Source: Branchiostoma floridae
Taxonomy: Eukaryota; Chordata; Leptocardii; Amphioxiformes; Branchiostomatidae
DNA length: 45,000 bases
Direction of reading: 5' to 3'
Assembly (NCBI RefSeq): GCF_000003815.2
Contig: NC_049983.1
Location: forward strand, 1,913,917-1,958,916
Below the pieces are notes generated by a model, which was not told where the DNA came from, ran no database searches, and saw only the letters and a program-made list of their open reading frames with translations. Made by a program: the position numbers and the translations under genes. This document shows positions 20,480 through 31,849 of this stretch, one piece after another; the stretch's first letter is position 1, and the number at the start of each line of letters is the position of its first letter.

Positions 20480-21655
20480 CTGGAAGGAATAACCATAATA
20501 TATAAGGCCATCAATTTGTGTCCGTTTCTAAAACAAAAATGTTTTCTCTTACACTGCAACTCAGACAAAGCTGCTGTAAAATAAGCAAATATATACTGTA
20601 GATTACAAAACATATAGGAAAACATAATTTTATGTTTCATAGAATATCAAAATCAAAGAAGATGTGAAAGAGCAAAACTAAATACTCCATTATTTTGTAT
20701 TCTGTGCTCTTGGGGGGGGGGGGGGGCTCTAATGTCAGTTTTGTCAGTTATAAAGATCGAGGTTGCTTAGATTATGCATTGGTTCAAATGTATCGTGACA
20801 TTGAATACATGGAGATAGTTTAGGTTCATTTTTATATTAAATGAAGAAATAAACGATACAAGCTGTGAACTATTGGTGGTCATTAATTCCCAAACAGAAC
20901 CACCCTGAGTGGAGCCTGTCTGTAACAGAATAACAATAAAAGCTTAATATTTTACCTTAAAAAATTTACTTTACCTAACCAACACTAAAATTTCTAAAGA
21001 AAAGTGGGAATCTTTTTTTTTGGGGGGGGGGGGGGGGCAATACGCCGCAGGCCCATGTGACCTGGGCCAGGTGTCTGAAATAAAGCTTAAGTAAAAATGA
21101 TACTTAATATCATGTTTACTTAGAAAATATTTTGACCTGGGGGAGGGCCTTCCAAAAAAATTAGACCTAGGAGGAGGGCCTAGCAATTTTTCTTTAAACC
21201 GACCCTCTAATGACTGGCCCTTCCCCATTATCAAATTCCGTATGGTACGTCAAAACACGGACACAAAATGGACACAAACACGGGACCAACCGTTGTCGCC
21301 TCAGGAGAACTGCAGCAGTGACGGTAATCTGTTACTGTTGACGTGGTGTCCACAGTTGACTTCGGCTGTAGACATAAACGGGTTTTGTTGTATGTATCTT
21401 ATTTTAAAGCCGGCCGGGGTTCGTATTCGCAAATTTGCCCCGGTGGACCGTCGGTTACTGCGAGGGTCCCTCTCGGTATTCTCACGGGTAGGTCTATTCA
21501 TCACCGGAGCCCGAGTTCATTTCTACCCGGTCCCGGCAGGGCCCCAAAATAGTATCTTCCAGACTGACTACACTCGCTAATTATAAGGCTAACGTCTTTT
21601 TTCCACAAAGGTGCCAGGCCGTGCAGATTGGCGGTACGGTGAAAAAGACAATAAA
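20480..21655. other. Non-coding stretch with G homopolymers
   Basis: G15 lies at 20712-20726, and a T9 run followed by G16 lies at 21013-21037. The overlapping frames at 21241-21580 exist on both strands and show no domain. No gene was called; if the NHL gene was once spliced, its upstream exons may have lain here. Confidence 0.45.
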
Positions 21656-21709
21656 TAATGATAACTAGAAAGGCCGACATTTGCTTAAGAGCAAATACAG
21701 CATATTTCA
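21656..21709. repeat. Left flank of transposon target (duplicated sequence)
   Basis: AATAACTAGAAAGGCCGACATTTGCTT... matches 42588-42632, the left part of an uninterrupted paralogous copy. It ends in TCA at 21707-21709, which is repeated at 26281-26283 after the transposon. Confidence 0.85.
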
Positions 21710-21856
21710 CACTACACGAAAAAGCGAATATCTGGGTCGAATACTCCTGTATATAAACCCAGATATTCAAAATATGTGGCCGATAACGGGTATATGCCGT
21801 CCGCACACTTGGTATAGACGGACCTGCATATGACCCGGAGATTCACAACTATTATA

Positions 21857-24114
21857 CACTACAAAAAATATTTTTTCTTATTTTTCTTGTTTTCTTGTTT
21901 TTTCTTACGGAGAGAAAAAGTTTTTTGTATAAAGAAAGGTTGAGAAAAGCAAGAAACCTCCTGTAAAACCTTTGTATGCTAATTCCTACACAAAGATTTT
22001 TATTCTTGTTTTTTCTTAACTGAAGAAAATATTTCTAATATAATGATCACTGAGCAAGAATGTTCAAGAAATTAAAGTAGAACTTTCTTTTCCAGTCTTT
22101 ACACAAGATTTGCTTCTTGTTTGTTCAAATGGAAAATATTGCAGAATCTATCCTGAAGATTATTATTCTTGCCTTATACCAGTTTTTTCTTTAGGATTTG
22201 TTTTTACCAGAATAAGATTCTTGAACTTTCTTGTTGTCTCAATGTAGAATGTCCGAGAAACATAATTCTTGGTTTTCATGTTATAACTTAAGAAAATGCA
22301 ATAGTTTTTTAATCAGTTTCTTGAGCAAATACTGTTCAACAAAAGAAAAAAAAGAAAATCAAGAAATTGCAAAACAGCTTATAACTAGCATGAAATTCTT
22401 AAATGTTCTTGAATGTTATCTTTATCCATAAAGTTTAAGAAAAGACGTTTCTTGTTTTGTAAGGAGATATTATCATAGTTTTTCAGAACTCACTTGACTG
22501 AATACTAATAAGAAAAACAAGAAATTATTAAACAAGCTATGACTAGCAGAATATTCTTGAATGTTATAATTATGTTTCTTATCAAGAAAATTTAAGAAAT
22601 ATGATTCTCGTTTTTCTTAATAATATTTAATGAAAACAATAAAAGTATAATTTTCTCCTTATATTCTTGACAACTACGTTTAAACAATTGGAGCATCAAG
22701 ATATGAAAAATAATTTTGAGCTAGCATTGATTTTCTTTTGTTTTCCCAATACGAGAGTTAAGAAATATTTTCTTGCAGTAAGATTCTTCATTTTGCTAAG
22801 GATCATGGGAAATTACTCCCATCATCCTTTGCTGCGATTTTGAACTGGGAGTCACAGTTGCAAGTCACAGTGCTCCAGCTCTGTAGTTTTTTTTGCCTCA
22901 AATGTCCTTTTTTAAATTAGTTCTTACATTAACAGGGAACAAATATGATGTGTTTCGTAAAGACGATTTTCTGCATCATGTGGGACCTTGCATAAAACGT
23001 GGCTAGCTTTTTTAGAGTTTCAAAATGCTACCGAAGCCAAGGCCAAGCCGGATGCCCCCCTCCCCCATGCAGGTATGTTAGCCATCTTACTTGGAATGCG
23101 ATTTCCAAAGCTACTATTTCTGTAGATGTTTATCATAAAACCAAACAGTAATTACAGAAGATGTAAGTAAAGTGCATGAAATTCTGCAAAATACAAAGAA
23201 TTGACTATAATATTTGTAAGGAAGGAAATGTATAGAGATGCTGGCCTTTACTGAGGGGGAGGGGGGCGATATAAGAATTGATGATCATTCATGGTCTTTG
23301 TGTGTTGTTCTAGGCTCAGAAACCTACTGGTACAAGGAGGATGTTCCCATCTCAACTTTGGAAAAGCCCTTAAGAAGGATAAGTCTTCATTATAACTACA
23401 GCAACAGCAACATTGTAGCTCTAATGGTTTCAGATAAGGACAATTAGTTATAGTTGGCTGCACGGTACTGTATCAGGAAAAAATGTCAATAAGCAAGCGT
23501 AGTTACAAAATGGTTGATTTTTGCAATCTTTGGTAAGGAATGAGTAATCGAGGAAAACACCACAAAACTTGTATGAATCATATTGATGATAATAAATATG
23601 ATTGCCATCATGTATTGACATAAATGTCAACATTGAGTTGTTTGTACTCTTTATATAAGAATGTTAATCTTAGTGTAAGAAACTGATTCTAGGTTTGTAG
23701 TTGCAAGAAATTTAGTCTTGAAGACAGAATGGCATTGCAGGCACAAAAAAGCTCAATCTTCATGCAAGAAAGCGATTCTTGTACTACATATAAGAAATTC
23801 ACTCTTGGAGACAGAAATTAATTCCTCATACAAGAACCTCAATCTTCATGCAAGATTAAGAATTCATTCTTGATGTAAGAAATTCATTCTTCAGCATGTA
23901 TGTGTTAGAAGTAGATTCTGACCACAAGAAAACTATTCTAGAAGTTTTGGTCCATTAGCGATAAGAAAAAAATTCTTAGCACAAGAAAAATATGGGTTTC
24001 TTGAATTTTCTCAAAACAGGGATTCTTGAATACAGAATAATATTCTTGCTGAAAGATTAGTTTTCTTTGTTCAAGAAAAAACAAGAAAGATAAGAAAATT
24101 CATTTTTTGTAGTG
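21857..24114. mobile_element. Inner CACTA-like element, 2.26 kb, AAGAA-rich arms
   Basis: Ends CACTACAAAAAATA..TTTTCTTA (left) and TAAGAAAATTCATTTTTTGTAGTG (right) are inverted repeats. Both arms (21865-22790, 23640-24095) are packed with degenerate TTCTTG/CAAGAA words, a subterminal array of the CACTA kind. The flanks share only TA (21855-21856, 24115-24116), not three bases. It sits within the left subterminal zone of the outer element. The core (22800-23460) is of different composition. No transposase was recognised. Confidence 0.75.
23025..23373 (+). other. Possible exon pair in the inner element core
   Basis: An ATG at 23025 opens 16 codons (M-L-P-K-P-R-P-S-R-M-P-P) and meets a good donor AG|GTATGT at 23073. 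A TTGTTCTAG acceptor at 23313 continues in phase and stops at 23371-23373, giving a 36-codon product of no known family. It could be a captured gene fragment or a remnant of the element's own gene; it could equally be chance. Confidence 0.2.
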
Positions 24115-24641
24115 TAGTGTGCGGGACATATGGAGGCCGATAATGCCTGCATATGTGCCTGGCCATCCCGGTGCATGTCCCGCCCATGTCCGCTCATCCG
24201 ACCCAAATTTCCTGCATATGCCTGCCTATTCGGGACATGCACCCTTGTTAGCACCTAATTATCACCTAATTATCTCACCCAGGCCTCGGCTTGAGCGGCT
24301 TCATTATACCCTTTGTTATTGAAAGCAGCTATGTTTTACTACCCTGCCCTACCCAGGATCCCCCCTCCCTGTAGTGTGTTTATTTTGCTTTTATTCTTTC
24401 TGAATGGTGAATGAATTTTCTTTATTTTTCAAAGTATTTCTGGACAGTAGACTGTCCTGACAATTTCCTCCATATGTGCTAGGAATGATGCTCCTTTTAC
24501 GTCTTGTGAAGTTCTTCATTCCCGCTATCATACATTCTGTTGTCCACCCGTCTTCTGCACAGACTTTTGTTAGTCAGGAGCACAGCTGCGGCAAAATTTC
24601 TAAACGTGGACGTGAAGATTTGTGGTAACCATTGATCCATC

Positions 24642-24670
24642 CAAGGAGCTTTTTTTTATAAAAGCTCCTT
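24642..24670 (-). mobile_element. 29-bp palindromic micro-insertion, copy 1
   Basis: CAAGGAGCTTTT..TATA..AAAAGCTCCTT, almost one perfect palindrome, is flanked by perfect 8-bp direct repeats GATCCATC (24634-24641 and 24671-24678). It has the same ends as the element at 31818-31849, in opposite orientation. It looks like an extremely short non-autonomous DNA transposon. Confidence 0.75.
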
Positions 24671-24679
24671 GATCCATCG

Positions 24680-26090
24680 CGACACGGGTGGGCAGCCTCC
24701 ACTGTCCACGGGGCCGAAGCAGACATCACCCGAGCCAACCACCGCCTCCGGCAGCAACTTTTAAGCCAGCCCCACATGGGGACGTGTGACGTAGTCTCAA
24801 ACCGTCCGCAAAATCACAACTGGGCATGTCAGTCGTACCCCACCGTACTCTACAGAGCCTGCCCGCGCGCGAGGCTGGATACTAGCTATAAAATTACAGT
24901 TGTTAAACACTCCAAGCAGAATCCAATCCTTCATCAGCGTAGGCAGTTCAAATTCCACGCGGCAAGATGTTGTTTAGTCTCGAGGTCGTATCATTCTAAA
25001 TCCCCCAGTGTTCACTGACGTTGTCTGCCGTTCATGCAGATATCCAGCTATCGGAATCCGTTGCGCAACCTCACAGAAAGAAGTCTAGCTCTGAAATGCC
25101 AACTGTAAAATTTGAAAATGTTGACATGTGTGTTGATTGGTCCTTATTTTCAAACACCTACATGCTGTGTGAAATACAATTGGCTAGTTCTGATGAGTAT
25201 TTGCATACAGACAGACACAATAGGTTGGGAGGTCTACTGTAGCTAAATTCAGCTTTTGTCACCTGGCCAGTTCACAGTCAAACAATACCCACAAGGAACT
25301 AGGTGAAAATGTGTTACTGTAATTGTTAATGATTTCATACATCAGTCTGGTAACAAACATATTGTTTTTGCAACAAGCATTATCCACAAGGATAAAAACG
25401 AATGAAGGCTTCCAATGCGAGCGTGGGTATATCATGTACGCCGTGTTTTCTTTTGTTTCAAAAACACAACATTGGTCTTTAGACTGAAGCGGCCGTTTAA
25501 TTGATAAGCTTAGGGCGTAAAATGACTACCCCACCATAGAATGGTGGAGAATGTTATCATCAAACGTGTTAGATTTTACTTAGAATGTCCATTTCGTGTA
25601 GTTCAATCTAGGCAACAAACTGCCGCAGCAAAAAAAAAAAAAAAAACGAATATTAAAATTGAGCGTGGGTAAGCCATGTTTTCTTTTGTGTCAAAAGTTT
25701 AAATAAAGTAAAATTAGTTGATTAGCTAAAAACGTAAAACCGAAGCTTAAGAATATAATAATACCAAACGCTGGTATACGACGCGCTCAAAGTTATTTTT
25801 AGTGTTCGTTCTAGATAACAATTCATTGGAAAACGATGATACGCGCCATTCGTGCGTAGGCCTTTCTTTGTTCTTGTAAAACAATGCATTCGTTTATATA
25901 TGCCTGGCGTTTGTGAGTTTTGTAGACTGAAAATGCCAGACAAGTCAATACACATCCGCTTGGAGAGTACTTTTATGTAAAGCGGATGTCCTTTACCAAT
26001 CTTACTCAAACCTACTAGTATTCTTATGACAAAGCATCATTACGTCTATCAATTCACACACAAGATGGTCTCTTGTTTGGCATTACTCAA
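24680..26090. other. Core of the outer CACTA element
   Basis: No domain was recognised in any frame. A GC-richer block at about 24680-24860 differs from the AT-rich rest and may be captured sequence. An A-run lies near 25631-25646. Confidence 0.4.
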
Positions 26091-26280
26091 GACACGAGAC
26101 GTGAGCAAGGGCCGCATATCCCCATACATGTCTAATTACCGGATGTGCAGGCATAAGCGGTAATATGCAGGACCCGCGCTTGTCATAACAGGATATGACT
26201 GCACATGCCCCGGACACACCAGGTTTCACGGGACATATGCAACCCCAAAAACGACCGGATATTCAAGTTTTCGTGTAGTG

Positions 26281-27180
26281 TCAGCCATACCCCTTCCCAC
26301 GCAACATTGGACTGTTCCAAATCACCCCTGCGCAAAAATGGAACATCCTCTTAACAGTACATTATCCCCCAAAGTGGACTGGTATTGTGAATTGATTCCA
26401 GGTAAAAACAGAGCTTGCTTCTATTTTTCAGAAAATGACAATAATCACACCTTCCATTCAGAAAATTTTCATTATGACTGAAAATTGTTGAATGACTTCA
26501 TGTAATGTCATTAACAATTTTCAGTACGATAACTAGGTGTAAGTTTTAAAAAGTATAAGCTCCTTGTCATGTGGGTACATTTATTATTGCAGTGAACTTT
26601 TTTTATTCAAGTAGGGCATACGATTTAATAATTATCAAGAAGGTGCAGGTACTGTAGGAGCGTTTGTTTTCTTCAAGCTGTAAAACTGTTAAACTGTTTT
26701 ACTTTGTATGCAATCAGCCATCGAGCCTATTCTTATTTTAGTTTAACAACTTCCTGCCAGACCCGGAAGATACGATTGAACTTGTTCGAGGATTTATTTT
26801 CGTCTGTCTGGTCAGTCTGTTCATACCCTGGCGCTGAGAGTGTTTTATTGGGCTGAAACTCTGGCAGTTTAAAGTTACTTACAATTTAAATGTTCAAAGT
26901 TTATGTCAAACAACAACAGCACTAGGAAATGTGGCCACTATAGACAGGTGGTCACTATAGAGAAAATGCTGATCTATTGACTAGGAGCCATACGTTACAC
27001 ATGATTTCAGTACACTGATCATTACTCATATAAACATTGCACAGGTAAGCCAATTGTTTAGATGTACAATTAAGTTCAAATAATTCTGAAGAGAAATATT
27101 GATGAGAAAATAATCATTCTCGCCACTGTCTAACTTATAATTACGTATCAAAACTAAACGCAGATTTTCTAACTAACGCA
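26281..27180. repeat. Right flank of transposon target (duplicated sequence)
   Basis: Continues the paralogy to 42633-43602: CCTTCCCACGCAACATTGGACT, TTGATTCCAGG, GATAACTAGGT, GTGGGTACATTTATTAT, GAGAGTGTTTTATTGG, GGCAGTTTAAAGTTACTTACAATTT, then ATTCTCGCCACTGTC. No coding. Includes a TGGTCACTATAG repeat piece at 26928-26968. Confidence 0.8.
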
Positions 27181-27476
27181 CCTTTCGCCGACTTCATCAA
27201 AGGACCGCCGGCTATCAATCAAACACGGCTGTTGATTAGACTTAGAGTTTCAAACAGTCATGTGCTGTGTGCCAGTTGACAGCGAACTTCATGCTACGTG
27301 ATGTTTTACATTGCTTGGACCTTCTTTCCTACAGCGGTGCTTCTACAAAATATTTAGACTGTAACACTGAGTCCTACATGTTTTATAGAATAGAATTTGA
27401 CGCAGAACAGCGTTTTTTGCTGGGTATTTTTCTTGAAACATGTCCGTGGGAATATCAGCGAGGCGGCGACGTAGGG

Positions 27477-29250
27477 ATATCAGACCGTCAACAAAAGTCG
27501 CACGGCGGCTAACGGCGCAGCGAAGATACTAGCGCTATAAATAAGCGCTTCAACTAAGGATGGCAACCCGTACAATATTTTTGTATACTGTTGAGCTAAG
27601 TAAAGTTTGTTGTTTATGAGGTTTTAGTTGTCTTTGAAGCTTTGACCCGAAATATTTTAAAGTCAAACTGCTGAAGAGAAGTAAGTGACTGCTACGATTA
27701 TCGTAGATATGGCCCTAAAAAAACTGATAAAAGAAGCCTTCTCAATAGTCTAAAATGCAAGAGCTTCCGGGGGGGCTTCGCCCACCTGGGTCCCCCCCCC
27801 CACAGTGGCCCTGCCCCTGGACCCCGCCAGGGACATTCGCTGGCCCCCGGACCCCTGTCCGACGCTTTGAAAAAATCCTGACGAGAAGTCTGTACGGCCT
27901 GAGTCTTCAAGTTAACGTATTGTGTGGTCCCGCTTATGAATATTAATTAGCCTTCGCTTTCCTCTTCGCTGATTGGCTGAACCATTAATTGAATTACCTC
28001 TTCCTGCCGGCTAGACGCAGGTGCAGATGTCGGCTCTGTGGGGTGAACGTCCGAAAGGTCATGGCATGGAGAACGAAAGAAAACCAATTTCCCCTAAAAA
28101 AAGTGCTGTAATTAAGCCTTTTACAGTACTTTATGTCAAAAATTTTACTTGGATCATTTTACCAACTATCTTATGCCTATCTATACCAAATGTTACTCAT
28201 TCCAGGGTACGAGGGTGCAAAATATACCGTTATAAGACCGTCAACAACAGTCGCACGGAGCTAACAGCGCAGCAAAAATACCATCGCTAGCGTTTCAACT
28301 TCGGATAACAAGTTATAAGTACTGTTGAACTCAGTAACGTTAAAGTTTGTTTTTAGTTGCCTTTGACGGTTTGACCTGAAATAGTGTTACGCTAAACTCC
28401 TGAAGAGAAGTTAAGTGACTGCTGCGATTATCATAGATATGCCCCTAAGAACTGATACAATATAAAGCCTTCTGAATAGTCTAAAATGCGAGAGCCTTAG
28501 GCGGGCTTCGCTCCCCCTGGCGGGAACACTGCTATATACGGGATCATGAGGCCCCGCTTATGAATATTAATTAGCCTTTGGCCTCCTCTTCGCTGATTGG
28601 CTAGGTCTTTGATTCAATTAACTCTCCGGCTGACGCGCACAGGTGTGGCTCTGTGCGGGGTCACGGAAGGTCACGTCAGGAGGCCAAAAGAAAACAAATT
28701 TCCCCTCAGAAAAGTGCCAAAATTAATCATTTTAAAGTTGTTTATGTCAAAAATTTTACTTGAATCTTGTTACCAAGTATCTAATGCCTATCTATACCAA
28801 ATTTCAGGTCATTTAATTGTAATACCAGGGTACAGGAGCCAAAAGTGTCTTTTTTTGGTCAAAAATTGGCCAAAAATCGCAAAAATAAGCACTGTACACC
28901 AAAAGTGTTATCGAATTTATATGGGGGCATTATCAAGGCACATCTCTGTCAAATTTCAGCTCATTTGGTTGTAATACCAGGGTACAGGGGCCAAAATATA
29001 CAGTTTTGGTCTAAAATTGACCAAAAAATCTCAATAAAATCATTTTAGAGGCAGATATGAAAAAAACTGAGAAAAACGCATCAAGGTATTGGCCCATTCT
29101 ACCCCTGTGCCAAATTTCAGGTCATTCGGTCCAGGAACGGCGGAGATGAATCACTTTGAAGATTTGACAGGAGAAAGAAAGAAAGAAGAAGAAACATGAC
29201 GAATACAATATATTTCACCATACTATGTATGGCTGAAATATAATAAATAT
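27477..29250. repeat. Tandem duplication of a repeat, ending in a hairpin
   Basis: Unit 1 (27477-28230) and unit 2 (28231 to about 28850) share, in order: AGACCGTCAACAA.AGTCGCACGG, CTGCTGAAGAGAAG..AAGTGACTGCT, TATGAATATTAATTAGCCTT, CTCTTCGCTGATTGGCT, TTATGTCAAAAATTTTACTTG and ATGCCTATCTATACCAAAT. Unit 2 lacks part of the GC-rich middle. A further half unit (AATACCAGGGTACAGGGGCC) follows at about 28970. The end at 29215-29250 is a hairpin (ATATTTC.CCATAC / GTATGG.TGAAATAT). No gene. Confidence 0.8.
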
Positions 29251-29406
29251 AATCGATAAAAGTACGATGAGAAAGACAAGAAGAGAACAAAATGTATACC
29301 AAAAATAACTCAACAGCCTGATTGCGACTGTTCATAGGTGAAACATACCACAGAAATCACAAAGTAACACGTTTTTCGTCTAATCAGTAAAAGATACTTT
29401 TTTTAC

Positions 29407-29507
29407 GCTGATAATCGAACGGAGAGAGAAGCCGACACCGATCGCCAGGGAGATCAGCAAGACGGCAGCTGTCAGTCCAGCGACGCACACCCAGCGATTT
29501 GTACATC
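29407..29507 (-). CDS. Transmembrane exon of a type II membrane protein
   Basis: The acceptor TTTTTCCAG lies just above 29507. The frame (entered in phase 1 from the donor at 29796) reads G-C-T-N-R-W-V-C-V-A-G-L-T-A-A-V-L-L-I-S-L-A, then I-G-V-G-F: one hydrophobic span of about 20 residues. A donor GTAAAA at 29405 ends it in phase 0; unspliced it would stop at 29380-29382. The preceding tyrosine-rich exon makes this a type II topology with a cytoplasmic N terminus. The expected extracellular exons would lie below 29.4 kb, where only repeats were found, so the gene is probably truncated. Confidence 0.6.
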
Positions 29508-29795
29508 CTGGAAAAACGTCAAATTAAACGAAAAATCACTTGACTACAGGACCTCAAGTAGTGAAGATAGAATGACGAGAATGGACATCGTGTAAGGCAT
29601 ATTCTCTACGCGACCGGGCTATGGAAACAAAAAAGTTCTCGCACCGTCGCGAAATAGTTAGAACTCCTTGTATGCCTCACTTGATAACGTAAATAAGCCC
29701 TTTAAGTTATGCATACTATAAATATCCGTGAACCACATCACAACAAACTATACTTCCATTTTTTATTGAGGTAAAAAAAAAAAGATAAGTCTTAC

Positions 29796-30910
29796 CGAAA
29801 GCTTGCCAATGGCGAACGTTTGCCACATACATCGGATTCGGGATCAGGGCGTTTTGTGCGCGTGTAGGGTCTGTGGGAAGCGCGCCCCCTGGCGGATTAG
29901 CATCAGTCTCTGGCGGATTAACATCAGACCTGAGGTGGTCAGGACGCCATTGTTGCTGTCCGAAGCTGCTGCTTCCCTTCCCTGGGAGTTTGTCTCTTCC
30001 CCCAGGTCCTCCTGACAAATGTACGCAACAGCGTATGATTCGTTCGCTTGAGAATCAGCAGCTATATCGGTAGCTGTGAGAAGAGTATTTCCGTCTTCGT
30101 TATTGACCTGGAATCTAACATCATACGGCTGGATGGAATGATGATCGCCACGTGTTGCAGCTCTGTCAGCGGTTCCATCTTCTTCTTGTGCGTCGCCGGC
30201 ATTTGCTGGAGAGACGTTGTTTCCATCGTCTTCCCGATGGATAGGTACAAATGACGTTGTCGGAGTGAACTGTGGCGTTAGCGTGAAGGTGTCTGTATCT
30301 ACCGTCTTCCCGATGGATTGGTGCAAATGACTGGATTTCTTCAATGTTATTTATCCGGGTGCGGAAGGTTTGGCTTGTGTAGAGTTGTGTTACTGTTTTG
30401 CAGGTACATTGGATTTGTGCTGACGTCTAGTGCGTCAGTCGAAGAATGATTTACAGTACTCTACAGGTATGTAGAATTGTGATTAAGGGCGTTTGGTGGG
30501 TTTTGGAGGTACATCGGATTTGTGCTGACGTCGCCATTTAGTGCGTCAGTCGAAGAATGATTTACAGTACTCTGCAGGTATGTAGGATTATGATTAAGGG
30601 CATTTGGTGTGTTAACCGCGTTTTGCAGGTACATCGGATTTTTTCTGACGTCGTCATTTAGTGCATCAGTCGAAGGAGAATTTCCAGTACTTTGCAGGTA
30701 TGTAGAATTATGATGTAGGGTGTTTGGATTGTGAACTGCGTACAGCGTATTTGTGTCAGTGGCAGTCTGCTCGTTCATTGTGCACGGGTCGAGGGATTAT
30801 GAAGGTACCTCGGATTTGGTTTAGGGGAGTTTTGCGTGTTCGCTGGATGAGGACTCGTCTTGTTTTGCCCGCACAGCGGATGTGGATGCTGGAGGTTGAT
30901 GATTACTCAA
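29796..30910 (-). pseudogene. Cytoplasmic tail with NPxY repeats, frame-broken
   Basis: The minus-strand N-terminal region of a receptor-like protein, rich in tyrosine motifs: N-P-R-Y-L-H-N, L-Y-A-V-H-N-P, S-T-Y-L-Q-S, N-P-M-Y-L-Q-N (three times), N-P-T-Y-L-Q-S, I-Q-P-Y-D-V-R-F, S-Y-A-V-A-Y-I and N-P-N-P-M-Y-V-A-N. NPxY motifs bind PTB-domain adaptors and drive endocytosis. The L-Q-N-to-D-V-S-T block is a tandem repeat of about 40 codons. The frame is broken: N-P-R-Y is out of frame with the Met at 30778, TAG replaces CAG at 30459-30461, and the I-Q-P-Y and N-P-M-Y-V-A-N parts (before the GTAAGA donor at 29795) are in different frames. Introns or assembly errors could explain some shifts. Probably a relic. 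Confidence 0.6.
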
Positions 30911-31815
30911 AATAAAATAAATACTGTTTAATATGCTCAGTTCCGAAGTCACTTGCCTGTGCCTAGATCAGTGAATGCAAGAGTGACACAAAGAATAAAA
31001 TGTAGTAATAAGTTCTTTACGTATCTTTGCCACAATACCAAAAATTTCAAAAGAAAACATGTATTAAGTTAATTTGAATCTATCTTGAATACGATTTGAC
31101 AAGGGAAAAATAGGTGAATACAACAAAAATTTTCTTTATTATCAAGAAAAATACTGAAACCCACGACTAGCCCCATTGAGAAGAAATTACAAATTTACTC
31201 ATATTCTGCCTTTACTTTTTAGTAAGTATTATTTTAAATTTTTGTATCTACATGTTATTGCTGGCCGTTGATGCATTTTTGATTTGGTCAATAAAGCTTA
31301 TGTAAAGGGAAGGCTGTAATTGGTCACATTAGTCTGTTGACGTCATGGGTGCCTAGCAACGTAAACAGGACTTTTAATAGCAATATTGGTGTGCTATCGT
31401 TATGTGTGTCATGTCTGCAAAAATGTAAGCAATGGATCCGTGTTAGAAACTCTTTTGCAATTTACAGATGTTTATGTTTATGTTTTGTTTTATTACTCTG
31501 CTAGTTGAAATGTTTGTGAAAGTTTACTAGCCATAATAAAATGTCCTTTAGCTTTTTTATCTCTTAATTATACTTCAGGTTACAAGACTGTCAGCGCAGC
31601 ATTTTCTTTGAAAATGTTTGGCATGTCAATGTTTAAAGATATATGAATGGTTGAATAAATAATTTTGATGATAGATCTGGAAAGAAATGATTTTGATTTT
31701 TGATGACAGTTTTGATGACCATGCAAAATGATTTCCTCAGCATTCCTTGCAAAAATTGTAATTTTCTGCTGATAGACAAAAAAGGTAAATGGAACAGCTC
31801 GTAAGTCCCGTCTGA
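30911..31815. other. Non-coding stretch
   Basis: AT-rich sequence upstream of the tail relic. No gene, terminal repeats or promoter motif could be supported. Confidence 0.45.
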
Positions 31816-31817
31816 CC

Positions 31818-31849
31818 AAGGAGCTGATGAAAATCTTAAAAGCTCCTTG
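31818..31849 (+). mobile_element. 32-bp palindromic micro-insertion, copy 2
   Basis: AAGGAGCT..AAATCTTAAA..AGCTCCTTG, with the same ends as 24642-24670, is flanked by perfect 8-bp direct repeats GTCTGACC (31810-31817 and 31850-31857). Different interior and different target sequence show an independent insertion. Confidence 0.75.

Larger units (their letters stand above)
21710..26280. mobile_element. Outer CACTA-type element, about 4.57 kb, non-autonomous
   Basis: The ends are CACTACACGAAAA...GAATATC (left) and the complement GATATTC..TTTTCGTGTAGTG in inverted form (right), with a 3-bp TCA duplication on both sides. CACTA ends plus a 3-bp duplication define the EnSpm/CACTA group. Subterminal regions (21740-21850, 24115-24260, 26100-26240) are crowded with variants of GGACATATGCA / GCATATGCC, as expected of subterminal binding arrays. 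No transposase frame was recognised, so it is non-autonomous. It carries the nested element at 21857-24114 and a micro-insertion at 24642. Confidence 0.85.

Noticed and set aside
21241-21580. 112-codon plus-strand frame as an exon
   Set aside because: An equal frame exists on the other strand and no domain or splice pattern was found.
24680-24860. Transposase fragment in the outer CACTA core
   Set aside because: All frames stop soon, also when the micro-insertion is ignored; no transposase motif seen.
27698-27946. Proline/glycine-rich frames on both strands
   Set aside because: They come from a GC-rich patch within the tandem repeat unit.
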